Source: Ectocarpus siliculosus
Lineage: Eukaryota; Sar; Phaeophyceae; Ectocarpales; Ectocarpaceae
Assembly (NCBI GenBank): GCA_000310025.1
Contig: FN649743.1
Location: 4,368,702-4,432,701 of the forward strand
Length of the DNA stretch: 64,000 bases
Direction of reading: 5' to 3'
How positions within the stretch are numbered: the stretch's first letter is position 1; every line of letters begins with the position of its first letter. A program made the position numbers and the translations under genes. This document shows, in pieces, positions 37,887 to 51,100 of the stretch. The notes under the pieces were generated by a model. The model did not search any database and had not been told where the DNA came from. It saw nothing but the letters and a program-made list of their open reading frames with translations.

Positions 37887-39429
37887 GCTGCTGCTTCTTC
37901 TGTATGGCCACACGCGAAGAGTCCAATGGTAGGCGGCGTGCGTACTTGTCACCCAGGCTTGTGTCCTGCCTCTGCCAGCAGGAGTAGATGCACGATACGG
38001 CCCTTCGAGCAACAGGAAGGAAAACCAGTCGCCCAGAAAGAATCTTATAGAGGCACGCGGCGGAATAGCCCTCACACACGAGTTCTCTTGTGCGGCCTAC
38101 ATAGACTATGATATTGTTGTAGCTGAACTTCCTTATTGTTCGCTGTCGAGGTTGTACTCATCTATGCATGCATCTGATGGTTTTTCCCTGCTGGCTGTGA
38201 GCCCCGCGTCGCTGAACGAGGCGTCTAGGTGATGCCAGGCGCTGCACAGCTCTTCCGTTCCCCGGGGATCGGAACATGATCGGACCATGACATCTTGCTG
38301 TTTAGAAAATCTCTCTCTCTGTGACGTACGAAGAGAAACCACAGCAGAACAGGAACGAAAGGACGGCAAACTCGCAAATTCAATTTGAGCTTCTCTCGCT
38401 CCATCTTTCTCTCGGAGCGGAGCTGGAGGCAATGGTTTGTGTCGTCCCCCCCCCCCCCAGAGTTCACACCGGTAGGCAAAGAATGTATCAGCGGTTCCTC
38501 TGCGGTGCTTTACCTGCAGAGTTGTGGAGGCATCTTGTATATCCAGCGTTGCATGTGCGGCGTGGGATACACTCGACTCCCGTTTCCTGCCCGAGAGACT
38601 TCGATCGACACTCGTCCGTGTGTGGTCTGCTAATTCGCGTTTTGGTTCAACGTAATATCGGCTTTTGCTCCTCTGCTGATGCTGTTTTCTTACTCGAGTT
38701 CGTTCCGCCTTGTGACGGATGTACTTGCTGGCATTTAGCACATATTTCTCATGTTATTCAATAATTCAAGGTAGTTGTGGTTTTGCTTTCAGAATGAAGT
38801 TGGAGTACGTCGTACCCCGAGCCGTGCCTCTGTTCACTCGATGAACGTTTTCTCCGATGTCTCTGATGGAGTATGCCCACATTTTCTTGTCGGGGGCATG
38901 CACGCTACAGCAGCATTCATTCATGCAAGCGGGGGAAACAGGGGTTCGGCGGTCCCTCTAAGTCCTTTCGTAGATGCACGACCTCGCTGCGGCGATGGAC
39001 GCGCCTGTGCACGTATTGCTGCCGGCCACCTCATTTATTGGTGACGCTGAATACGCACGATATCTTGCAACCATGAACGGCCCGAGAGCTGCGGCAAATG
39101 TGGCATTGGCATGTTTCCAGAAATACTATCTGCATGTTTCCATATGGAGAGTGAGCATAATTTTTGCCGCTCGCCACCAAGCGGTATACTGCATGCCGTA
39201 GATCGAGGTCATGGAACCGCACGGGCGAGGGAATAACAATCTAAGAGCACACGATGTGCACCGGACGACTCCCGCACCGGCCCTTTCTCAAAATAACAGC
39301 ACGTGAACCAGGCAACTGACACCTGCCCCCCCCCCCGGTGTTTGCCATCGGGATTGGGTTTTCGTCGCTTGGCAACGACGTTGTAAAACAAGCCAATTCA
39401 CTTCGTGAACTCGGCAACCAGGTTACCGT

Positions 39430-39870
39430 TTTTTTTTTTTCCCTCGTTTTTTTTTTGGCGGTAGCCATAATGGTGGTCGAGTAGATCATGTTGTGCGGGG
39501 TCGAGAAACCTCACTCCGCGCAACGGGGGATGATCGCACCACGTTGTGTTAAAATGGTCAAGCATCCTCGAGGCAGCTACACAGTGCTTACAACTGTCTC
39601 TGGAAGTGAAAGCACCAGAAAATAAATTAAGTCATACGTAGCTGTCATCCGTACGCAAGGAAGTAAGCACAAGATGCCGAACACCCTTAGCAGGATGCAG
39701 CTCACCCTTCATGCGACTCGCCAAATACCTCACGGCGCTTCGCGCTTGGTGATGTGAGAGCCTGGTCCGGTGAGAACCCGGCGTGCTCCGTCCCGGCTTT
39801 GTAGGGATGCGAGGTCAATGGCCAAACGACTACGGCATGCACGACTATGAGTACACCCCCCCTACCCCCC
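39430..39870 (+). repeat. Dispersed repeat R1, long copy
   Basis: Aligns along its length, in the same orientation, with 46350-46790: T-rich start, GGTCGAGTAGATCATG, GGAAGTGAAAGCACCAGAAA, AATAAATTAAGTCAT, CACAAGATGCCGA, GGTGATGTGAGAGCCTGGTC, ending in a C-rich tract. Shorter copies lie at 3124-3335 (-), 30885-30970 (-) and 44025-44110 (+). No coding capacity is recognised. Confidence 0.85.
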
Positions 39871-40019
39871 CCCTCGAATTACCTGACGTGGAAATCGGTA
39901 GGGCCCCAGACAGCCCCCCCACCAGCATTGGTGAGTGAGCGTGCGCGCTAAACGCACGCGCAGGCGGGGGCTTTGAAGATGATGTACCTTGTGTTCCTTG
40001 CGTTCCTCTACAAGTTGCA

Positions 40020-40119
40020 NNNNNNNNNNNNNNNNNNNNNNNNNNNNNNNNNNNNNNNNNNNNNNNNNNNNNNNNNNNNNNNNNNNNNNNNNNNNNNNNN
40101 NNNNNNNNNNNNNNNNNNN
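40020..40119. other. Assembly gap of exactly 100 N
   Basis: Exactly 100 N characters, the conventional placeholder for a scaffold gap of unknown size. The flanks contain the inverted repeat described at 39337-40213, which probably caused the break. Confidence 0.99.
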
Positions 40120-40909
40120 TAACCTGGTTGCCGAGTTCACGAAGTGAATTGGCTTGTTTTACAACGTCGTTGCCAAGCGACGAAAACCCAACCCCGATGG
40201 CAAACACCGAGGGGGGGGCGGGGGGGGCACTGCTTAAAAGATCCTTGCGAAGCTTTCGGCAGCATCGGCAAAAATGGAAGACGCGAAGCCATATGAAATG
40301 AAATGGGACAGGGCATGCCTTACTTTTCCCATTATCTCCGAGAGTAGACCTACCTGTGCGCTTCGTCTCTACCGCGGTGCATTAGGTCTGACATAGCCAA
40401 GTGGGTTGCCGTTTTTCCGCACGTTTGCTGACTCTTCATTAACGGCGTTGCCAATTTGCCGTCCACATTGGTTGGTTTGTTTTCTTCGGGGGGGAGGGCT
40501 GGGAGGCTAGACACGACCTTGTATCCTAGCGATGTTTCACAGCACTCGTCTAACCAAATTGGCTTGGCCGAGATCGGTCAGACTTGCCCCTTTGTTCCAG
40601 TCAAACATTTCCACTATACGCGCCTTCTTGTGCATCACGTTCCAAATATTAATGTTTTCCCCTGTGTCCTCCTTTTCCCCCATATGCGTGTCCTAGTCTC
40701 TCTACATTGCCTCACTCCCTCCAATGGCGGCGTCTCATCCTTTTCGACAACAAATGACCTCGACCTCCCAGCTCCGAAGCTGTCTTTCTCCCATTTCCCC
40801 GCCCAGCGATCACCCCCCCCCCCCCCCCCACCGCCTTTCTCCGCTGCTTGAAACGACCATGGTGGTTTCACACTACGCTGTGCCGCTGTCTTGTCCTAAC
40901 CCGTAAAGC

Positions 40910-42140
40910 ATGCGGTGGCGGGGTACGTCAGCGACGGTGCCGCTAGCGACGTTTCAGCTCCCGGGGAGCCCGCGGCCGCCGCCCCCGGGCGACAAGTCCA
41001 GGGCTCTCGCCGGCCTAGGCCTGTCCGCGTCCAAGGGCGGGGGAACTTTCTCCGGATCCTACCAACGGCTGCCGTCGTGGGGGGGCGACGACGAAGAGGT
41101 TGGCGGTGGCGGCGGCGGCGGCGGCGGCGGGAGCGATGGTGGCGACGTTCCTCGTTCGTTGTCCATCAACAGCGACGGCGGCGGGTTCGGGGCCGGTACT
41201 AGGTCGCTCTCGGTCAACAGCGATGCCGCGGCTACAGCTCGTTCGACGGAGCGTGAGTATGTATAGATCGGACGTTTACAGGGTAATTATCCGAGCATAT
41301 CGGTATGTATGGATGTATGGATGAGAGAAAAAACGTGAGTCTATCGAACGTTGAAAAAATCCGAGCGTACGGGCATATGTGGTGGATGCATGGGCGTATG
41401 GGCGAAAGAGAAAATTGTGAGTCTGTCGAATGTTTCCAAATATATCCAAGCGTAAAAGTACGTATTGGCGTGTGGGTGTATGGACGAAAGAGAAGAACGT
41501 GAGTCTATCGAACTTTACCAATAGAATCTAAGCTTACCGGTACGTATGGACGTATGTTGGATACATGTGAAGACGAAAGAGAAGGAGGCAAGACGGACAG
41601 GCGGATTGATCTTGGTTCGCGTACACGCTCACGCCACCCCCTGCCGGCCGCAATACGGTGGCGATGTCGCGACCTACCGTATTTTCTACTTCGCAGCAGC
41701 AGACCAACATCACGACGAAAATACCGGGCGCTGGCCCCTGACAGTCCGCAAATCGTACCCCCTTGGCTGGTATCAGAACCTACTCAGAACGTGAGCAGCA
41801 ACCCCGGCGCCTTAGGGCGACGCAGGCCTTTCCATGACGTCGTTTTCCTTTTCGTTTGTTTCGCCTGATGGCGGCAAGCAGTGGGTCCCGCCATCAAGCG
41901 CCGTGCCCCGGGGAAAACGAGCCGAGGCCTGGGAGCATCGGGGGGGAGGGGTTCCGGGGGGCACAGCTGGTTCCTCTCGGCCAAAGACCGGCAGGTCTTG
42001 AAGCGGCGGACTATCCTTTCCAGGATCACCCCGATCGTTCTCCTGTCGAGCTTCGTCGGAGACCTCGACCTCATCACCGACTGGACGTTCCTGAAGTATG
42101 GTTTGGCCGGGCAGGGGTAAGTGGCAGCAGCAGCAGCAAT

Positions 42141-42179
<39 letters not shown>

Positions 42180-45100
42180 AACGACGATGACCACAACTTG
42201 CAAGTGGGGGGGGTTACTCCTACTGTGTACTGCAATGTCCTGTACCATTTACGTCTGCAGTTTTTTTTTGTTTTTTTTGGCGCACGAAGAAATTTTCGGT
42301 GCAAATGTCTCGGAACACTATCGCCTGGAAAGTTGTCATGACGGGGCGATCCGATCCGCCTTCGATGTCAGCTACCCAAAGCACCTTGAACACACGGGTG
42401 CCCCATGGCTTCACCCACGAGTGTGCAAGGCGCTACAGAACGACCCCGCGCTCAAGAACCCAGGAGTTAAGACATTGAGCGAAAAAAAAGAAAACAAAAT
42501 TTTGAACTTGAGCTGCACCATTTGTGAGCTCGGTTAAGAACTGGCGACCATTCGTAGCATGCCCCGTAGGAACCAAGAACCCCTACACTTAAAACCTATA
42601 TTGCGGCCATTCGTAGCATGACCCTAGGAAAACAGTAAGAACCCACCCCAGCCTCAGCCAACACTATTAATAGCGAGTCTTAACTGCGGGCGCGTTCTGT
42701 TATTTCAGCGGAGGAGAGGCCATCCTTGGGCGGACGTTTGGTGCTCTCTGAGAAAACTTGCGGGGAGAATACAATGGTTGAAGGACGCCTGCAAAGGTGT
42801 GGTGCTTGGAAGCGTCGAGAAGAGTGGGGGGCGGGATTTTTTGTCGCTACATGCGCCTCGCGTTTTTTGGTTGTTTGGTGCAGGTTCTTGATCCGCAAGC
42901 TGGCGCTGTTCTTCGCGATCGTCGGGACTGTCATGTGGGCCCTATCCACGACCGAGTTCTCGCTCATGAGCAAGCTCAAGAACATGTGGAAGGTGCGGCA
43001 CAATTTGTTTCTCAATGTTTTTTTCCAACATCCAAAATCAAGTACCAGTATGATGAAATCTATGCTTGCGCCAGTTGCACATCAAGTTGGGCAATATTTT
43101 TACCCAGGCTGGAGGCATTGGTGTTCCCTCTCCAAAGTTCGCGAACCAAAGGGGCTGTCGTGCGAAAGGTTACAAGCAACCGCACGCACTTGCGTATGCT
43201 GCGCAAGGTTGTCCTCAAAATAGCGTTTTTCGGAGCCGTCTTGGACGACCGGCTTGCCACAGTGTCGTCGTCCCTCTTTGTTGTGCCATACTTTTGTCGT
43301 CGTGACCCCCCCCCCCCCCCTTTCCAATGCCTACATCCACCCAACCCCAGTTCGCTGAAAACCCCCAGCACCCCCACCTCAGGTACTGTAGCCCGTCTCT
43401 GTCCTCGTCCCTCAGCAAGCCCTAATTAAATAAGTACGCCCCCCCCCCCTATGAGCAGGGCAACCCCCTGAGCAGGCTCCAGCACGTGGGTCTCGGGTGG
43501 CAGCTCCTGGCCAACGTGTTCCTCGAGGACGTGCCACAGTTCATCATCACCGTCATCACCCGCCCCACCTCGGTCACCGGCGTGCTCAACCTCTGCGCTT
43601 CCGGCCTCTCCCTGTGCGCCAAGATCGTCCACGGCTACTCCAGCCAGAGGGCCCCCTCCCTGTCTACGCAATTCAAGATGATCGACCAGGACCCCGCCGT
43701 CACGCGGAACCTGTTCAAGCTCAGGTGAGGGAGGGGGGCGCCGTCGTTTGCGATGCGGGTATGTAACATAGTGCCCAATGGGATACGCACGCAGCACACC
43801 TTTTTATTTGCTGTTGCGGGGGGGGGGACTTCGCGTACCTACGATATCGTGAGTCCCATCGATGCCGTTCTGTCCTAATTCCATGTCGAACACAGAGCCA
43901 CACCTCCGTGGGCGAACGGCCCAAAAATGTTTCTCGTGGTTCACGCGTATCCTACGGGGAGAGATGCAAGGTCCATGTGGTGCCCCGCCCCCCCCAACCT
44001 CCCAGCTTGTGGTTCATCCTTGTGCAAAGCAGCCTGGACCAGTGAAAACCCGGCACATCGTTCCGTCCCGGCATTGTAGGGATGCGAGGTCAATGGTCTG
44101 ACGGCTGCGGCATGCGTTTACATAAGTAACCCCCCCCCCCCCATTTTCGCTGGTCTTCCTTTGGTACATGCTTTTGTATTATGGAGGACACCTCGTCATT
44201 CGTCTGTTGACTGTTTTTTTCCCGTCTGAACCCCTCCAGGGATGAGGCTAAGAAGAAGGCCAAGGCAGCGGAGAAACTGGTCTACCTCGCTTGGGCCAAC
44301 AGGTGAGTCGCCGGGGGCGGTTTTTTGCCGGACGGGGGGGGAGTTTTTGTTATCTCCGGTGTTTCGGGAGGTTGACGACGCAGGCACCGTCTCGTTCAAG
44401 TTGAGGAGGCGTGAATCTCGGTGGGGGCGACGGGGATGTGGTGAAGAAGCAATCCATGATGGTGTACCGTGGAGGGCGGGGGTCGTTGGACTCTCAGGCG
44501 CATCACAAGGCTGTCACACACGGACGGATGGAGAGAAAGGGCAAGGGCTCGTCAGGGGTCGGTCGATTTGGTCTTGCCGCGGAGGCACCTATCGCAGTGT
44601 GCCATGTGTCTCCTTCTAAGCGAGAGAGAGAGAGAAACACACACAGACAGTCAGACAGACAGACAGACAGGCAGAAAGACAGGCAGAAAGACAGGCAGAC
44701 AGACAGGCAGACAGGCAGACAGGCAGACAGACAGACAGGCAGACAGAGATAGAGGTAGAGGAGAGACAGACAGACAGACAGACCGAGACTCGGATACTGG
44801 TTTTCTGGCTTGCGATCCGGGAGCAATCGGACCAACAGATGCTTCGGGAAGAACAACAAGACATGGTAATTGAGGCTTACAGAGCGGGGGCGGGTACTCG
44901 AATGCTCTACGTGCGCGCAATACGGATCCAACCTAGATCTTTGAAGTCGATACCGCGGTGGCATCCGAGTGATCCGCCGTTCTTCTCCGGTTGTGTGCGC
45001 ACGTTTTTGTTTCAAGACAACCCCTTTGAATCCCAGCCCTGGGCACTGGTGGACACGTCGCCTCTTTTGGTCCTCCCTCCCTCCCCCGTGCCGCACGCGC

Positions 45101-48100
45101 TTTGGTCGAAATTCTGTCTTGGTTGTCTGGCTTTTCTTGGGGAGAAGACGTTTTTCCTACGGCGTTACGACAATGAAGTTCTATCTCCATGGTATGGGAG
45201 TTCTTTGGAAGTTTCCGGGTGTTCAGTGTTAGGACCGCGAATGCATCATCATTATCTCTTCGGGAACAAGCATTGCTGGCGGGGTCCGGGCGCCGACCCC
45301 GCCAGTAGGATGGTCCCCCTGCACGACACAGGCAGGTTTTCGCTCCACAAAACTAATCGTACAAGTATCGACATCGAAACCTACGACAAGCATCGTTACA
45401 CCGAACAACACCCGCAGCATCACCACAAGAACCAGATCCTCACTTCGGGACATCCACACGACAACACCCACCTGACCGATCGTCGTGCTTTTTTTTCGGC
45501 GTCCCTTTTTTGGTGTTGCGTTGTGGTTACGTCCTTGTGTCACCCCCTTGCTTCTGGTGTTGGCGTTTTTTTACCGTTGCAGGTGCTCGACCGGGGAGCA
45601 GAAGGCGGCGGCGGTGTTCCAGGTCCTCCAGATGGACCCCACCTTCGTGGGCGGAGACCTGGAGTACATGAGGGCCGATCTCTTCTCGGGATCAAGGCTT
45701 TACATCACGGCAAGCAGCCTCACTGGTAAGCGGAGGGGGGGGGGAGGTTTAGATCGCCGCATGCTAAAGGGGCCTTCGCATCACCGCATGCGGCCTCACA
45801 GGCAGACGGGGGGGGCTGTTTATCACTGCATGCAGCCTTACAGGTAGAGTGGGCTTTAGATCACCGCATGCGGCCTCACATGTAGGCCTTCGAATCACTG
45901 CATGCGGCCTTACAGGTAGAGGCGGCGGCTTTTGATCACCCCATGCGGCGTCACAGGTAGATTTTTTTTTTACATCGGTGCATCGCCTCACAAGCATAGG
46001 GGGGGGCTGTATATCACCGCATGCAATCTCACAGGGTAGAGGAGGGTAGAGGAGGGGGGAAACACACATTGAACCAAACTTTGTCACTTGAAAAGACATT
46101 TCAATTCATGTTGACTGTACCAACATGCTTCCGATATCGTGTTTTCCGACGCGTGGTATGTATGCGTGCCGATCAAGTCACCCGGCGTCATCCTGTGTCT
46201 TGTAATGCATGAAAACCCTTGAATATTTCCCGGTTCCACGCGATACTTCGGAGGCTGGCGCCATGCCTCGGCGGCCTGAATAACACTCTTCCGTGCATGC
46301 TCTTCGTCGACCCGCTTGAACGCGAGACCACCGTCACTATTGTTCCCCCCGGCCTCCGTTTTTTTTTTTTGCGGTAACCCTAATGGTAGTCGAGTAGATC
46401 ATGTTTTGCGGGGTCGAAAACCCTCACTCCGCACAAAGGGGATAATCACACCACGTTGTGTTAAGTTAGTCAAGCACCCTCGCGGCAGTTACACCGTGCT
46501 TGTAACTGTCTCTGGAAGTGAAAGCACCAGAAAATAAATTAAGTCATTCGCAGCTGTCCTCCGTAAGCAAGGAAGTAAGCACAAGATGCCGAGCACCCTT
46601 AGCAGGATTCAGCGCATCCTCCATGCGACTCGCCAAATACCTCACGGTGCTTCGCGCTTGGTGATGTGAGAGCCTGGTCCGGTGAAAAACCGGCGTGCTC
46701 CGTCCCGGCTTTGTGGGGGTGCGAGGTGAATGGTCCAACGACTACAGCTTGCACGGCTATGAGTACACCCCCCCCCCCATACACACACCTACCTTCGTGA
46801 CGTCCCCTCCCGGGGCCCCAGATCATGGCCTTTAGAAGAAGTCTCCGTTTTTTAGCCACGCTGAGGCTGTCGTCATTTCGTTGATCAGCAGAATAGCGCC
46901 TTCGGTACTAACGATACAGGCTCACGCAAACAACTGGTCGGCCAAATGTCAGCGTGTTGTTGTCGGCCGAACCTTGATATTCTGGTTCTAGCCCAACATC
47001 CCCTCGCTCCCATGAACGAACCTTCGTGATCATGCCTCGTTCGTTTGCAAACCCCGTCGCGCTCAGGGCCCATTCCGTCGCAGGTCGGCGACATGACCAT
47101 TCTGCGGGCGGTGGTCTTGTCCGGCAACCAACTGTCAGGTATGCACAACTTGTTTTTTTTATTGCGACCGTAAGTTGTCGCAGGAACCTCCTCCTTCTCC
47201 CGCGCAGCTTTGAAAGATTCGTCCTCCGTGACGCCCACGGGGCCTGTGTGGTGTACGTCCTCCGTTCAACTTCCCAATAGGGAACTGCTAATGCCATTGA
47301 AAACAAGATTTATCGTTTTTTCAGCAGATATGTTCGAAACGGTTCGAAGTGTTCGAGTGCGTTGCGGGGCTGCACCCGCGTGTGCTAACAAAACTCTGAT
47401 TCTCCTGTGTCCCTATCTCTGTGTTCCTGCGTCTGTCTATCTGTCTGTCTGTCTGTCTGTCTATCTATGTGCATGCTTGTGGCGTTGTGGCCTTCTCTCA
47501 CCCCCGTATGCTCCAAGGCTGCATCCCCACCGAACTCGGAAAGCTCGTCAACCTCAAGGAGCTAAATTTGAGTGAGAACACCCTCAGCGGTGAGTGCGTC
47601 CATCCCTTCGATCGGATACCGGCACGCTAAGCGTCCGCAAGAGCGTTGGCTGCGAAGCAACGGCTACTCCGAGCAAGTACTAGTACCGTATCTTGATCGA
47701 GCAATACTGATCTCTCCTTGCGACCCTGAACACTCTGTATCAAGTGTGTGTCGTAGGTCCGAAAAAGGAAATGCTCTCCAGTCTGCGAACCCCCTTGAGA
47801 GGCGACCGGCGGCGTGTCGAGAGCGGGCGGCAGGACCTTCTTGATCTCATATTCGGAGTAATACAAAGACAATGTTATCGTTTTGAGACCGTCAGGCTGC
47901 GGTCGCCTCGCGAGAAGCATCCTCAAGTGACCCCGAACGAGATGAGATAGATGACAACAAAGCGCCCCACTTGGTAGGGTAGTTGGGTGTTCACAGAGCC
48001 TCTTCGATTTTACGGTTTCTACGCCGTTGGTTCCAGTTTCGTTCAAGGAAAAACGTTTTCGCGGGTACACTTCGAAACGTCCTTGTCTCCGAGATGTAAT

Positions 48101-51100
48101 GCCTTCTTGTGCGTCTGGTACTGCGAACGGTTTGAGGCTGTAGGGCAGTCGTCATCCCCTGTGAGCCCCGCCCCTCTAAATGGCGACGGCGAACAGCGCG
48201 ACCAAGAGCGACGTAGCCATAACAGAGGGTCAAATCGGGACAAAAACACGCGAGCACGCTTTGTAATCCGCTGGCTCATCCGACAGGAGGGTTGCGGCAT
48301 GGATTGGACAACAGGGGTCGAGTCTTGCGAAAGGAGCAGTCACAACAGTACGATCGCGCATCAATCCTGCTGTCCCGGGACCATTCTTAAAGAAGCCTCT
48401 CTCCTTCGTCGCTTTGCTCCATCCGGCTCGTCACTAGCTTTGGCGCACACCTTCGTTCCCTGCAGTTCATTTTTATTCGTTCTGAACCTTTCACCCCACT
48501 TTGCTGCTGCTCTAATGGTTGCATTTTTTCCCGATATGTGCGTGTGTGTGTTGTTGGCGTATATTGCAGGTCCAATCCCTGTGGAGCTTACGAAACTCGG
48601 GGCGCTCATGGTCCTGAATCTGTCTACCAACGCTCTCACCGGTAAGCGAGTATTGTAGTTGCAGGCTTCCCTTTTTACTTTTGTTTTGGAAGCTGCTCCT
48701 GTTGTGTAGTCTTTTGCGGATTGTTCTCTCTGCGGTCGACGAAGGCTGGCCATCAGCCGCGTTGCTTTCGAAGGCCGACAGTTACGCTTTCCTCGATAAG
48801 GTTACCGCGGCCTTGTTTCGCGGGTTTTCCAACGACACGTGTTCGAGCGCACGTGCCCACCACCCAAAACTACGTCCTGTGGGAACGATTGCCCCGTCCT
48901 CTCGAGGACGGGCTGTCACTGATCTAACCGCGTAGGCACGCAAAACATGAGCACACCACGACCCCGAACTGCACAAAGAAATTCTTACTTCCTTCTTCCT
49001 TCGCCGCAGGGTCTATCCCGGCGGGACTGTCGGATCTGCAGCTGCTGACCACACTCATGCTCGCGAAGAACCGGCTTACCGGTGAGTGCAGGTTCCGCGC
49101 GGTGATATGGTGCCTGCCGTGGTGGAAAAGTCGTTGTTTGGGAGCGTTCGCTTGGGTGTGGTCGTGGTCGTGTGAACTTGCACGGGTAGTTAGGGTGTTG
49201 TGGAGAACCGGATGGGTGGTCCTTTTTGGTCGTCGGTTCCGGTCGACATCGTGTGGCAGCAGCTGCGCCCTACCGCGCGTTCGAGTCGACGCGTGAAGCG
49301 TTCACTCCATGGGTGGCAGCGCTTGACGGAGTTGATGCTGATCGACGTTGCCACCAAGGCCGATGTTTTCGCCTTTCGAAGAACGCGGCCCGGCATGATT
49401 GGAACGGACTGAGATGTCGAGGTTGGGGATTGTGTGAAGTGATGCCTACCGCTGCTCGGTGTTTTGGGGGTCTCGGCTGTGTTCGTTTTTTCCCGCTGGC
49501 TCTACGACATGAGCTGCAGAAAATGGGATACAACGCAAGGGACGAGACAGAGAGCGGAAACTACATACTTGTACCTCGCAATTCTCTCTCTACAAGGTCG
49601 AACATAGCACGATGGCTGAGCGCTCTGACGCGATGCGAGGATGGTGAACTACAGATCCATGCTGCTGATGTGTTTCTGTTCATTTGTTTTTCCTGCTTCC
49701 CCCAAAGGGGAAATCCCTTGCGAGCTGGGCGGTCTCCCGGCCCTTCAGAAACTGGACCTCAGCCAAAACCAGCTCACCGGTAAGCAGGATGGCGCCTCGC
49801 CTTTTTTGTTTTTTCTTTCGCCTGTACAGTAGGAACCTTGGGTGGCCATTGACGGATCCATGAAGACATATGTTATTTCCCGGTGGAATGTGTAGCCGCC
49901 GAAAAGGGTGAAGACGGGAAGTAGACCTGACGCCGGGATAGTGGTGACACAGCCGCACGACAAAACGGAGAGGTGTGCCTTCCGCTATAACCAACCGCTT
50001 GAGGGTCTCAACCGTTACACACTTGCTGCCTTGGGGCACAAAAGACGAGAATATCGTCTTTGTCGCTTGTTCTGCCGTCATCACACCTCGCCTCGAACCC
50101 CGTAGCCAACTCGTGGGCGAGGATAAATGTTTTTTCCCTTCTTTTTTCGTCTGCCTACGGCTACACAACCACGCCCGGAGCCCGCGGCTCCGTGGCTTGG
50201 TAGTCGATATAATCATTTTGCAGAGGACCCTTGTGGTTGTTGCCGTTGTTGCCGTCGTCGTTGTTGTCCTTGTCATTGCTGCAAAAAAAATGACAGCTTT
50301 TTTTGTGACGTTCGTTACCTTCAACCAACCTTGCGCCGTGGGTGTTGATCAGCCCTCACCTTGGAGACCGTTCAGAAGCCTTACGGGAAACGTAGACTTT
50401 TGTAGGGTGTGAGCCAGCCCCTCGTTGGCCACATAAGTCTCAAAAGAGTTGCCGATACACGACGAAGTCCCGTCACTGACTTTTTTTTTTCTCGTCTTCC
50501 TCCAAGGTCGGGGCGGGTTGTTTTCACCGCTCCTCACAACCTCTCCCGGACCCACCTCCGCCCAGCTACCTTCCCAGCTTGAACCCCAGCTGCATTCCCA
50601 GTGTCACCCTACCCCATGCTCTTGAAGGCTCCACATCCGTGACCCATGGCCGTCGCTGTCTCAAGTTAGCGAATTTTTCGACCTCTGCTGCGCTTTTCTT
50701 AGTTTACTCCGCATCCGTCATCTCGAACGAAGTCAGCTCCGCCTACCGGTAGGATTCTAACAATATATCGTGCTGGTGGAACTCCGCGCCTCCCCGCAGA
50801 GTTCGGGGTAAAATGTGGGGACAACGGTAGCCCACGACCGAACGATGATGGCATAAACCCTTGCTTGATTAACATGAACCGCCTTGCCCAATCTTCGGGG
50901 GGGGGGGGAGGGGGGCGCACTCGGACCTCCAACAGCATACCCCTCACAAACACCTATCCCGCTTGTCCCCAAAGTCTATCCGTAGTTGCTTTGTCGCTTC
51001 TAGATTGTCCCGCCCACCCAGTTCCCAACATGTTATTGAGTTCCTCAGTAGGTGGATGAAACACCCACTGCGTAGTCGCACACGGAGGACAACCTCTCAG

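Larger units (their letters stand above)
39337..40213. repeat. Inverted repeat flanking the assembly gap
   Basis: The left arm 39337-39426 and right arm 40120-40213 are near-identical reverse complements of about 90 bases. Both arms, read inward, encode the same peptide containing SSLGNDVVKQANSLRELGN, with an Ile/Val difference, so the arms may be coding. The R1 copy and the gap lie between them. The right arm begins at the first base after the Ns, so this is either a transposon with long terminal inverted repeats or a misassembled duplicate. Confidence 0.75.
35907..40909. other. Gene-poor, repeat-bearing spacer
   Basis: Divergent spacer between COQ6 (-) and the LRR gene (+), presumably holding both promoters and the missing COQ6 first exon. 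It contains (CTG)18 at 37831-37884, an inverted repeat spanning the gap at 39337-40213, an R1 copy and the 100-N gap. Open frames at 37330-37776 and 38321-38764 show no domain, no codon-level regularity and no splice context and are not called. Confidence 0.5.

Noticed and set aside
45704-46045. CRISPR array
   Set aside because: Spacers are absent or degenerate and the unit derives from an exon end in a eukaryotic gene; it is a minisatellite.
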